Shown piece after piece: positions 1 through 7,574 of a stretch of 11,310 nucleotides of DNA. The stretch lies in the NCBI GenBank assembly GCA_030453435.1, contig JAKDKI010000049.1, positions 1-11,310 on the forward strand, given 5' to 3'. Below the pieces are notes generated by a model, which searched no databases, had not been told where the DNA came from, and saw only the letters and a program-made list of their open reading frames with translations. The stretch's first letter is position 1. Each line of letters begins with the position of its first letter. Made by a program: the position numbers and the translations under genes. This stretch comes from Kocuria sp. (GTDB lineage Bacteria > Actinomycetota > Actinomycetes > Actinomycetales > Micrococcaceae).

Positions 1-17
1 CGCACAGGGCGGCCCAC

Positions 18-23
18 TACTCT
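18..23 (+). promoter_or_regulatory. Candidate -10 box (TACTCT) for a leaderless SURF1 transcript
   Basis: TACTCT matches the actinobacterial TANNNT -10 pattern. The GTG at 30 starts 7 bases after the last T, where transcription would begin, so the mRNA would have no leader. There is no usable Shine-Dalgarno sequence in the 26 bases available. No -35 can be judged this close to the window edge. Confidence 0.3.
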
Positions 24-29
24 TGTGTG

Positions 30-1013
30 GTGCTCAAGATCGCTCTCAGCCCCCGCTCGCTCGCCTTTCTGACGGTGAGTTTGATCATCGCGGCGCTGTT
101 CGTGGTGTTGAGCATGTGGCAGCTGAGCAGCTCCGATCAGGCCGCCATCGTGGCAGACCCGGACAAGGACCGTGTAAAGCCCCTGTCCGAGGTGATCAAA
201 CCCGGTGAGGTGGCCACCGCAAGCACTGCGGATCATACGGTGGAGATCACCGGCCGCTACGACCCGGAGTCCACCGTTGTGATCCCCGGTCGTCTCCATG
301 ATGGTGCGGAGGGCTACTGGGCGGTCACGGAGCTCGTACTTCGGGATTCCGATGAGCTATGGGGCCCCGCCAACGGACCCATGTCCATTGCCGTGGCGCG
401 TGGCTGGGTGGAAACCGCCGATCAGGTGCCCGCAGCGCCGTCGGACCCCGTGACCGTGGCCGGGCGATTCTTGCCGCCGGAGGCACCCTTGGGCGACAGC
501 GAACTTCCGGAGGGGCAGCTGGCCTCCCTGTCGCCCGCGCAGCTGACCAACGAGTGGGATGCGCCGCTGTACTCCGGATACGTGGCGGCTGCCGCCGAGG
601 TACCTGCGAGCCAGCAACTACCGGTGACCGACCAGGGGACCCTGGGCTCGAACGCCACCGTGATGAGCGGCGAACTGCGAGATCTGGACATCGATCAGCA
701 GCCCACCGATACGTCTCTGAACATGCTGAACCTGTTCTACGCCCTGGAATGGATCGTCTTCGCCGGCTTCGCGGTGTTCCTGTGGTGGCGCTTTGTCCGT
801 GACGAGTATCTGCGCCAGCAGGATCCCCAGAAGTACTTCTACCTGGAGGGCGACTACTTCTGGGACGAGGACGCACAGTCCTTCTACTACTGGGACGAGC
901 AGGATCAGTGCTACTACTACTTTGACGACCAACCGGCGGCGAACTCCTCATCCGACGGAGCATCGACCCGCGAGAACCGCACCCACCCCGAGCACGGAGC
1001 CACGTATGAGTGA
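30..1013 (+). CDS. SURF1-family cytochrome c oxidase assembly protein with aromatic/acidic C-terminal tail
   Basis: SURF1/Shy1 proteins are membrane proteins that help insert heme a or assemble subunit I of aa3-type cytochrome c oxidase. The protein (327 aa from GTG 30) has the family layout: a membrane segment at about residues 10-30, a large extracytoplasmic domain, and a second membrane segment at about 235-255 (LEWIVFAGFAVFLWWRF). Family-like motifs include WQL after the first helix, a GRYDPES...VIPGR stretch, GYWAVTEL and ARGWV. I chose GTG 30 because it gives the usual MLK-type N-terminus and lies 7 bases after a TANNNT box; GTG 27 is in frame, and the frame is open to the window edge, so a start further upstream is possible. 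The odd part is the region after the second helix, about 70 residues, with tandem Tyr/Trp/Phe blocks separated by Asp/Glu at about 269-301. The last 8 bases overlap the next gene, implying co-translation. Confidence 0.82.
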   Translation: MLKIALSPRSLAFLTVSLIIAALFVVLSMWQLSSSDQAAIVADPDKDRVKPLSEVIKPGEVATASTADHTVEITGRYDPESTVVIPGRLHDGAEGYWAVTELVLRDSDELWGPANGPMSIAVARGWVETADQVPAAPSDPVTVAGRFLPPEAPLGDSELPEGQLASLSPAQLTNEWDAPLYSGYVAAAAEVPASQQLPVTDQGTLGSNATVMSGELRDLDIDQQPTDTSLNMLNLFYALEWIVFAGFAVFLWWRFVRDEYLRQQDPQKYFYLEGDYFWDEDAQSFYYWDEQDQCYYYFDDQPAANSSSDGASTRENRTHPEHGATYE

Positions 1014-1599
1014 ACACACCCCTGATCCCCAGCACAACCTCAAGCCGGTTCGTCGGACGGACGGCGTGCGCGTGAACACTCCCGCTGATGCCACCCCGGA
1101 GCGCGCGACCGTGCCCGAGAACGTCAAGGCTCGTGCTGCGGCGCTGCAACCGCGGCGTCGTTTTGGCGGCACCGAAGCGCAGATTCGCGGGGCCCTCACG
1201 TTCTACAAGATCTGCGCGTGGGTTTCCGGTACGTTCCTGCTGCTGCTCGTGGCCGAGATGATCACCCGCTACGGACTGGGCTACGACCTGATCGCCGGCG
1301 GCACCGACAAGATCACGGGCGAGACCGTTGCCCTGGGCTGGCAGAACCTCGAGCTCGAGAACCTGGCCGGGGGAGTGAACATCTCCACGTGGATCCTGAT
1401 CATCCACGGTTGGTTCTACGTGGTGTACCTGGCGGCGTGTTTCCGCATTTGGTCCCTGATGCGCTGGCCGTTCCCGCAGCTGATCGTCATGGCGCTGGGC
1501 GGGGTGGTGCCGTTCCTGTCCTTCATCGTGGAGCGCAAGATCCACCGTTCCACCGAGGCGGAGCTGGCCTCGAACCCCAAGGCCGCCAAGCGATACTGA
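1006..1599 (+). CDS. DUF3817-domain integral membrane protein
   Basis: This is a 197-residue membrane protein of the DUF3817 family; its function is unknown. The first 60 residues are hydrophilic with an Arg-rich end (PRRRF). Three hydrophobic segments follow, at about 64-86, 127-147 and 156-175. The conserved-looking piece I recognise is the HGWFYVVYL helix with the following MRWPFPQL loop, which is typical of DUF3817. An extra polar stretch of about 40 residues (GTDKITGETVALG...NLAGGVN) sits between helices 1 and 2. The ATG at 1006 is chosen because GGAG lies 6 bases before it (996-999) and it overlaps the SURF1 stop by 8 bases; the frame is open further upstream but that part is a shadow of SURF1. 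A DUF3817 gene directly before guaA is, as I recall, a common arrangement in actinobacteria. Confidence 0.85.
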   Translation: MSEHTPDPQHNLKPVRRTDGVRVNTPADATPERATVPENVKARAAALQPRRRFGGTEAQIRGALTFYKICAWVSGTFLLLLVAEMITRYGLGYDLIAGGTDKITGETVALGWQNLELENLAGGVNISTWILIIHGWFYVVYLAACFRIWSLMRWPFPQLIVMALGGVVPFLSFIVERKIHRSTEAELASNPKAAKRY

Positions 1600-1627
1600 G
1601 CGGGGGATAAAGGGCGCGCTGGTGTTC

Positions 1628-1633
1628 TAGACT
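1628..1633 (+). promoter_or_regulatory. Candidate -10 box (TAGACT) for a leaderless guaA transcript
   Basis: TAGACT fits TANNNT and ends 8 bases before the GTG start of guaA at 1641. The 41-base gap after the DUF3817 gene has no convincing Shine-Dalgarno sequence, so a leaderless transcript is the simplest reading. The -35 region (about 1605-1610, GGATAA) is not TTGACA-like, which is common for actinobacterial promoters. Read-through from the SURF1 operon may also occur. Confidence 0.45.
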
Positions 1634-1640
1634 TGAGCCC

Positions 1641-3239
1641 GTGACTGAAACCCCTGACAACCTCACCGAACTCGAGGACCGCCCGGTTCTTGTGGTCGAT
1701 TACGGTGCGCAGTACGCGCAGCTGATCGCCCGCAGGGTCCGTGAAGCGAACGTCTACTCGGAAATCGTTCCGCACACCTGGTCCACCGAAAAAATCCTGC
1801 AGCGTAACCCCGCGGCGATCATCCTGTCGGGTGGTCCGTCCTCCGTGTATGCTCCCGGCGCCCCGCAGCGCGATGCCGAGCTGTTCGAAGCCGGTGTGCC
1901 CGTACTGGGCATCTGCTACGGCTTCCAGGTCATGGCTAACGCCCTGGGCGGCTCGGTGGAACGCACCGGAGCCCGCGAATACGGGGCCACCATGGCCACC
2001 GCGTCCCAGGACCTCACGGGCACCCTGCTGGAGGGCGCCCCGGAAGTGCAAACCGTGTGGATGAGTCACGGAGACTCCGTCACCGGTGCCCCTGAGGGTT
2101 TCACCACGCTGGCGTCCAGCGATGGCGCCCCGGTTGCGGCTTTCGAGAACTCAGAACGCAAGCTCTACGGCGTGCAGTGGCACCCGGAGGTCAAGCACTC
2201 CGCGTACGGGCAGCAGGTACTCGAGAACTTCCTGTTCAACGGTGCCCAGATCACCCCGTCCTGGTCCACGGGCAACATCATCGAGGAACAGATCGAATTG
2301 ATCCGCGCTCAGGTGGGCGACGGCAAGGCTTTGTGCGGTCTGTCCGGCGGTGTGGACTCGGCCGTGGCCGCGGCGCTCGTTCAGCGCGCGATCGGTGATC
2401 GCCTGACCTGCGTGCTGGTCGATCACGGGCTCATGCGCCAGGACGAGGTGGAGCAGGTCGAGAAGGATTACGTGGCCGCCACAGGCGTGAAACTGCACGT
2501 GGCCCGTGAATCCGATCGCTTCCTCTCTGCACTGGCGGGTGTGAGCGACCCGGAGGCCAAACGTAAGGCCATTGGTCGTGAGTTCATCCGTGCCTTCGAG
2601 GCCGCTGAGGAACACGTTTTACGTGCAGAGGCAGCAGACGGTAAGCCCGTGCAGTTCCTCGTCCAGGGCACCCTCTATCCGGACGTCGTGGAATCCGGCG
2701 GCGGTGAGGGCGCAGCCAACATCAAGAGCCACCACAACGTGGGTGGGCTGCCGGAGGACCTGCAGTTCGAGCTGGTCGAGCCGCTGCGTCAGCTGTTCAA
2801 GGACGAGGTCCGCGCGGTGGGCCGCGAGCTGGGCCTGCCGGAGAACATCGTGGGTCGCCAGCCCTTCCCCGGCCCCGGTTTGGGAATCCGCATCATCGGT
2901 GAGGTCACCGAGGAGCGTTTGGACATCTTGCGTCGTGCTGACGCTATTGCTCGCGAGGAACTGACTCGCGCCGGTCTCGACGACGACGTGTGGCAGATGC
3001 CCGTGGTGCTGCTCGCGGATGTCCGCTCGGTGGGCGTGCAGGGAGACGGCCGCACCTATGGCCACCCCATCGTGCTGCGCCCCGTCAGCAGTGAGGACGC
3101 CATGACCGCTGACTGGTCGCGCCTGCCCTCGGAATTGTTGGCCAAGATTTCCAACCGCATCACCAATGAGGTCGAAGAAATCAACCGCGTGGTTTTGGAC
3201 GTCACGTCCAAGCCACCCGGAACCATCGAGTGGGAGTAA
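1641..3239 (+). CDS. guaA: GMP synthase (glutamine-hydrolysing)
   Basis: GuaA converts XMP, ATP and glutamine to GMP in the cytoplasm, the last step of guanine nucleotide synthesis. At 532 residues it is full length (E. coli GuaA has 525). The N-terminal class I glutamine amidotransferase domain (about 14-205) has the DYGAQY start, the nucleophile Cys92 in GICYGFQ, and His181 and Glu183 in WHPEV. The ATP-pyrophosphatase domain follows, with the PP-loop SGGVDS at 235-240. The C-terminal dimerisation domain is intact and contains [24 protein letters not shown] and the family ending [12 protein letters not shown]. The GTG start gives a short lead of about 13 residues before the amidotransferase domain, as usual in actinobacteria. 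No key residue is missing. The next gene begins 96 bases downstream, behind a long hairpin. Confidence 0.99.
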   Translation: MTETPDNLTELEDRPVLVVDYGAQYAQLIARRVREANVYSEIVPHTWSTEKILQRNPAAIILSGGPSSVYAPGAPQRDAELFEAGVPVLGICYGFQVMANALGGSVERTGAREYGATMATASQDLTGTLLEGAPEVQTVWMSHGDSVTGAPEGFTTLASSDGAPVAAFENSERKLYGVQWHPEVKHSAYGQQVLENFLFNGAQITPSWSTGNIIEEQIELIRAQVGDGKALCGLSGGVDSAVAAALVQRAIGDRLTCVLVDHGLMRQDEVEQVEKDYVAATGVKLHVARESDRFLSALAGVSDPEAKRKAIGREFIRAFEAAEEHVLRAEAADGKPVQFLVQGTLYPDVVESGGGEGAANIKSHHNVGGLPEDLQFELVEPLRQLFKDEVRAVGRELGLPENIVGRQPFPGPGLGIRIIGEVTEERLDILRRADAIAREELTRAGLDDDVWQMPVVLLADVRSVGVQGDGRTYGHPIVLRPVSSEDAMTADWSRLPSELLAKISNRITNEVEEINRVVLDVTSKPPGTIEWE

Positions 3240-3272
3240 TCCCACACTCGTTGTGAACGAACATCAGTGCCG

Positions 3273-3318
3273 GTGCGTCGGCCGCGCCACCCAGGAGCGG
3301 GTGGAGCGGTCGGCGCAC
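3273..3318 (+). terminator. Long imperfect hairpin after guaA (possible terminator or attenuator)
   Basis: The arms 3273-3292 and 3299-3318 pair over 20 positions with one true mismatch (G3286/A3305) and two G-U pairs; the loop is AGGAGC. The apex stem CCACCC/GGGTGG and the base GTGCG/CGCAC are perfect. It starts 33 bases after the guaA stop and ends 8 bases before the AGGAG ribosome site of the next gene. There is no T-run, so it is either a U-less terminator or a structure limiting read-through or translation of the downstream gene. Confidence 0.5.
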
Positions 3319-3335
3319 TCGTGAGTAGGAGACTC

Positions 3336-6300
3336 ATGTCTGCAGACGCGCCCCAAGAACGCCCCGAGAACAACACCGAGACCGGGACCGATTCCAGGGT
3401 GTCCTTGCGTGCCTGGACCCAGCAAATGGACGCCTACACCGGTCCGGACACGCTGCTGGAGTTCAACCGCGTGGACAACGTGTGCATCGACCTTGCGGAA
3501 GCCAATTCCTCGGGTCAGGCACAGTTGTTGATGGGGCGTCCCACCAGGCTGTCCACGATGATCCATCATCAGGACCCCGCCTACGAACGTGCGGCACGTT
3601 CGGCACGCGCATTGCGCACCAAGATTCATGAACTCTCGGTCATGCACAGGCTGGACGCCGCGTATTTGGCGGCCGGAACGGCGTCGTGGTTGACCAATCC
3701 GGCCGTGGACGGGCAGCGGCGCTTCATCGCCCCCGTGCTGTTGGCGCCCGTGACCGTGAAGCTGCGCCCGGACGGCAAGGATTTCGAGCTTCAGATCGTG
3801 GCTCCGGCGCGCCTGAACCCGGCACTGGTACGCCGGCTGCGCGAGGATTACAACGTGGAATTGGCCACGGGGGAGATGTCCCGGTTGGCGTACGGGACGC
3901 GCCGCCTGGACCCGGCTCCCGTGCTCGAAACGCTGCGGCAGTTGGCCGTGGACGTGCCCGGTATGCACGTGGCCCACCAACTGCTCGTCTCGACCTTCGC
4001 GGACCTGCACGAGCGTCCCGCGGACGAGAACGTTGAGGCGCGCACGGAGTTCGTGCGCGGCCTGGCGCGGCTGAAGAACCACGAGGTGGGCAAGCTCCCG
4101 GTGGTCACTCCGTTGGAGAACCGCGCGGAACCTCTCGACCAGCGCGATCCCGCTCATGAGCTGGCCCTGACCGATCTGGACCGGAGCGAACAGGAAGTCG
4201 TTGATCTGGCCGAACAAGGCGAGAGCTTCGTGGTCAGCACGCCCGTGGGAACCCCGGCCATCGACACCGTGGTGGCCACCGTGGGATCGCTGGTGTACAG
4301 CAACAAGAGTGTTCTGGTGCTGGGCGAATCCCGCACCACGCTCTCCGCCTTCACTCGGGCGTGGAACCGTCTGGGTCTGGACTCGCTGGTGTTGCCGCTC
4401 GGTTCACACCTCAACGATGACGACATTGCTGAGCGCCTTGTGCACGCCATCGCCCGCAACGAGCGCGCCGAAGAACCCGACCTGGAGCAACTCCACGACG
4501 CGCTACGGCTCTCGCGCGGACAGCTGCGCGTGCATGAGGAATCGCTGCACGCCGTGCGCCCGCGCTGGCAGGCCTCGCCGTACCAGGCGATGCAGGCCCT
4601 GGCGGAGCTGACGGCTCGCGAGCCCGGCCCGCAGACGGCCGTGCGTTTCCGCCGATCCGTGCTCGATGCCGTGTCCCACCGCGCCGAGGTGGAGAAGCAG
4701 CTGGAACGCGCCGCACGGTTGGGCGCTTTCGACGCCGAGACCCTTGCCGGCCCGTGGAACGGCGCCCGCCTGGTCAACGACGACGAGGCTCGTGAGGCCC
4801 ACCAGCTCGCCAAATCCTTGCTGCTCGAATTGACCAGACTGAAGACCGGGATCCGCAGTGTCCTGGGCGTGTCTGGGTTGCGCCCGGGAAGCAGTATCCA
4901 GGAGTGGGCCCAGCAGCTGTCGCTGGTCATCGAGGTGGGCGATTCACTCAAGCACTTCACACCGGATATTTACGACCGGCCCGTCACGGATCTGATCGCC
5001 GCCACCGCGTCCTCGGGATGGCGCCGCGACCACGGGATCGAAATGACCGGGCTGCAGCGTTCCCGGTTGCGCAAGGCCGCCAAGGAGTACATGCGCCCGG
5101 GCGTCCATATCTCGGATCTGCATGCCGCACTGGTTAAGGTGCAGTCCGAGCGCGATCGCTGGCGAACATGGGCGACGTCCCTCGAGCAACCAGCGGTCTC
5201 CGATCGCGCCAGCGAGGTTCGGGAGATCCAGCGTCGTTTCAGCGAAGACCTCGAGGGTCTCGCGATCGCCCTGGAGGGTTCGCCCACGGCGGCCACCTTG
5301 GAATCCGCGGACGTCGAGCAGCTGGAAACCACCCTCGACGAATTGATCAACGACGAAGCCCACCTGGCCACTTTGCCCGAGCGCACCATGCTCCTGGACG
5401 ACCTGCGTTCGCGCGGGTTGGGTGAGTTCCTGCAGGACATGCAGGACCGCCGAGTGCCGGCGCACGAGGTGCGCGGAGAGCTGGAACTGGCCTGGTGGCA
5501 ATCCGTGCTCGAGGCCATGATCAGCGGCGACGACTTCGTGGCCATGCCCCACGGCAACGAACTACGCCGCACCGAGTCCACGTTCCGTCGCGCGGATTCC
5601 GCACACGTGGCCTCCGCACCGAGCCGTTTGATGCACGAGCTCGCCACGCGCTGGAAGCACAGCATTCGGCGCGGACCAGTGGCCGCCCGGAACCTGCGGG
5701 ACATGCTGCGCTCGGGGCGTGTGCGCCCGGATCAGTTGAGCGCGGAAGAACACCTGATCAAGCAGCTGGTCCCGGTGTGGACTGCCAGCCCGCTCGTGCT
5801 TTCGGCGACTCTGGCCGAGGACCAGCACATTGACACTGTCGTCATCCTGGACGCCGAGTCCACGCCTCTGGCGGCGACCTTGCCCGCGCTCGTGCGTGCG
5901 GATCAGGTCATTGCGTTCGGTGACGCACACGCGGGTAACCCCCACCCGTTCACGGTGGCCCCGCAGCAGAATTCGGGGGACGACCCCCAACCGGTGGCAG
6001 AGCTCGAGTCGGCCTTCGGCGCGCTGAGTCGCGTGGTCGACCAACGCGGTCTCACGTCAGTGCGCCGCGCCATGGACCCGCGCCTGTTCAACTACCTCAA
6101 CTCCGCGTTCTACGACGGCGCTCTCGCGCGTCTCCCGCACGCCTCCGAATTGGTCAGCCCCACGTCCGGGATGTCCGCGGAGTACGTGGAGGACGGGGTG
6201 GGTGTGCTGACCGCCGGCACGGAAGGTGTGCAGGCGCCGTCCGCGGAGGTCCAGCGCACCGTGGACCTCGTGTTTGCGCATGCCACCCGCCACCCCGAGC

Positions 6301-7190
6301 GCTCGCTGGCCGTAGTGACCGCGTCCGCGATGCACGCGACCCGCGTGGCGCAGGCCGTGCAACGTAGGTTGCGCGAGAACGGCGAAGCAGCAGACTTCTT
6401 CGCGCCGGGCCGCGAGTCCTTCCGCGTGGTCGAACTCCACCGCGCGGCCGGAATCGAGCGCGACACCGTGATCTTCTCGCTGGGCTTCGGGCGGACCACC
6501 TCCGGTCGTTCGACACCCAACCTGGGCGCACTGTCCGAGAAAGACGGGCGGCAGGCGTTCGTGCGGGGCATGACGCGCGCGCGTCGGCACACGCACATCG
6601 TCACGTCCATCCACCCCAAGGACACCGAGGAGCGGCGCCTGCAGTACGGTGCGCGGGACATGTACCGCATGCTTGAACTGCTCTTCGGCGAGTCGACCAC
6701 GTCCGAAAAGGCGCAGGCACCGGCCTCGGTCGCCGACGACGCCGCGGACGCCCTGGTCGCAGACCTCGCCGATCGCTTGGGTCGCGCCGGTGCCACCGTG
6801 CACACGGACTACGCCGACATCATCGACGTGGTCGCGTACGCGGATACCGAGTCCCTGTCCGCCGGAGCCGTGGTGCAGCCGACCGAGAACGGTGAAGCCC
6901 CGCGGATTCCGGTGGCCATGGAGTCCGACGGATCAGACCGCAGCCGCGCACTGAGTGTGCGCGAGCGTTCCCGACTGATTCCGCAGCAGCTCGAACGTGC
7001 GGGGTGGAACTACGTGAGCCTGTGGTCCGTGGAGGTGTTCACCGATCCGCAGACCGTGGCCTCGCTGGTGCAGCGTTACCTGGGGCTGAACGCCAAGACG
7101 AAGACCTCGGGGCCCGAATCCCGTGAGCAGGGTGGCGCGGAACGGTCCGAGGGAACCGGGGACTCGTCGGCTGACACGGAGAACGGCTGA
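3336..7190 (+). CDS. DUF4011-type SF1 helicase-like protein with C-terminal MTES_1575/Vsr-like nuclease segment and degraded ATPase motifs
   Basis: This is a 1284-residue protein. The N-terminus (about 20-270) resembles DUF4011, including an APVLLAPV segment. It is followed by an Upf1-like superfamily 1 helicase arrangement. The motif I position (301-311, STPVGTPAIDT) has no Walker A lysine; motif II reads LDAES (838-842) instead of DEAS; motif III has GD at 862-863 but Ala866 where Gln is expected. The later motifs look better kept: AAGIERDTVIFS (1037-1048, motif V-like) and RGMTRARR (1077-1084, motif VI-like). A mostly helical, charged region (about 360-820) separates motifs I and II. The C-terminus (about 1140-1255) resembles MTES_1575 (Vsr/PD-(D/E)XK fold) endonuclease domains: Asp1164 in IIDVVAY, Glu1196-x-Asp1198-Gly, an Arg-rich helix, LERAGWNY, then LWSVEVF. 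The last 30 residues are disordered. ATG 3336 is preferred because AGGAG (3327-3331) precedes it; GTG 3321 is in frame but less well placed. Substrate and role are unknown. Confidence 0.8.
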   Translation: MSADAPQERPENNTETGTDSRVSLRAWTQQMDAYTGPDTLLEFNRVDNVCIDLAEANSSGQAQLLMGRPTRLSTMIHHQDPAYERAARSARALRTKIHELSVMHRLDAAYLAAGTASWLTNPAVDGQRRFIAPVLLAPVTVKLRPDGKDFELQIVAPARLNPALVRRLREDYNVELATGEMSRLAYGTRRLDPAPVLETLRQLAVDVPGMHVAHQLLVSTFADLHERPADENVEARTEFVRGLARLKNHEVGKLPVVTPLENRAEPLDQRDPAHELALTDLDRSEQEVVDLAEQGESFVVSTPVGTPAIDTVVATVGSLVYSNKSVLVLGESRTTLSAFTRAWNRLGLDSLVLPLGSHLNDDDIAERLVHAIARNERAEEPDLEQLHDALRLSRGQLRVHEESLHAVRPRWQASPYQAMQALAELTAREPGPQTAVRFRRSVLDAVSHRAEVEKQLERAARLGAFDAETLAGPWNGARLVNDDEAREAHQLAKSLLLELTRLKTGIRSVLGVSGLRPGSSIQEWAQQLSLVIEVGDSLKHFTPDIYDRPVTDLIAATASSGWRRDHGIEMTGLQRSRLRKAAKEYMRPGVHISDLHAALVKVQSERDRWRTWATSLEQPAVSDRASEVREIQRRFSEDLEGLAIALEGSPTAATLESADVEQLETTLDELINDEAHLATLPERTMLLDDLRSRGLGEFLQDMQDRRVPAHEVRGELELAWWQSVLEAMISGDDFVAMPHGNELRRTESTFRRADSAHVASAPSRLMHELATRWKHSIRRGPVAARNLRDMLRSGRVRPDQLSAEEHLIKQLVPVWTASPLVLSATLAEDQHIDTVVILDAESTPLAATLPALVRADQVIAFGDAHAGNPHPFTVAPQQNSGDDPQPVAELESAFGALSRVVDQRGLTSVRRAMDPRLFNYLNSAFYDGALARLPHASELVSPTSGMSAEYVEDGVGVLTAGTEGVQAPSAEVQRTVDLVFAHATRHPERSLAVVTASAMHATRVAQAVQRRLRENGEAADFFAPGRESFRVVELHRAAGIERDTVIFSLGFGRTTSGRSTPNLGALSEKDGRQAFVRGMTRARRHTHIVTSIHPKDTEERRLQYGARDMYRMLELLFGESTTSEKAQAPASVADDAADALVADLADRLGRAGATVHTDYADIIDVVAYADTESLSAGAVVQPTENGEAPRIPVAMESDGSDRSRALSVRERSRLIPQQLERAGWNYVSLWSVEVFTDPQTVASLVQRYLGLNAKTKTSGPESREQGGAERSEGTGDSSADTENG

Positions 7191-7198
7191 GCAGGCCC

Positions 7199-7537
7199 AT
7201 GAACGAGGAAAACTCGGCCCCGAAGGTCGGCCCCGACGACCCCGTGGATCCCGTTCAGGGTTCTGACTCCGGTCAACAAACCGGGTCACGTCAGGTGACG
7301 GATTCGGAGAGGGCCGCTGCATCCGGAAGTGCTACCGAGCTTCCCAAACGCCGACGTCGGGGGCACCGACGTGTCAGTGGCGGTCGTGCGCCAGATCCGA
7401 ATTTGGCCGTAACCGATCCGGCGCTGTCTGCCAGGCCGAACGACCCGGATCGCGCGGTGTCCGGGGCATCGGATGCTATGTCCGACCGGGAGCACGAGCA
7501 GTGGTTGAAGGAACAGCGTCCCCCGCACTGGGGCTGA
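7199..7537 (+). CDS. Small disordered basic protein with C-terminal WLKEQRPPHWG motif; function unknown
   Basis: This 112-residue protein is mostly low-complexity and rich in Pro, Asp, Ser and Gly, with no membrane segment or signal peptide. Two features stand out. One is a basic cluster KRRRRGHRR at 50-58, which could bind nucleic acid. The other is the C-terminal EQWLKEQRPPHWG at 100-112, which I recall as a conserved ending of small hypothetical proteins in Arthrobacter relatives. The ATG lies 8 bases after the stop of the helicase-like gene, and AGCAGG, overlapping that stop, can serve as ribosome site. The two are therefore almost certainly one operon and may act together; that is inference. 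Codon usage matches the neighbours, supporting a real gene rather than a chance frame. Confidence 0.7.
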   Translation: MNEENSAPKVGPDDPVDPVQGSDSGQQTGSRQVTDSERAAASGSATELPKRRRRGHRRVSGGRAPDPNLAVTDPALSARPNDPDRAVSGASDAMSDREHEQWLKEQRPPHWG

Positions 7538-7574
7538 AAACCTCGATTCCGCGCCTCCGGCCCGCGTTGGGGAC
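7538..7574. other. Convergent intergenic gap with no clear terminator
   Basis: These 37 bases separate the + strand small-protein gene from the - strand SAF gene, whose stop codon is at 7575-7577. I see no stem longer than 4 bp and no T-run in either direction. Transcripts from both sides may overlap here or stop by Rho. Confidence 0.4.

Noticed and set aside
325..1545. Long open frame (about 400 codons) on the - strand opposite SURF1 and DUF3817
   Set aside because: Its product is Arg/Pro/Ser-rich with no family resemblance, and it is a codon-bias shadow of two recognisable + strand genes.
3267..3335. Upstream extension of the helicase-like gene to a GTG at 3267
   Set aside because: The extra residues are encoded by the hairpin, and AGGAG sits just before ATG 3336.
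3264..4217. Open frame of 317 codons on the - strand opposite the start of the helicase-like gene
   Set aside because: The low-complexity product has no motifs; the + strand gene has clear domain homology here.
7360..7380. ACGTCGG/CCGACGT inverted repeat
   Set aside because: Only 7 bp, inside the coding sequence of a GC-rich Arg-rich gene, where such pairs arise easily.
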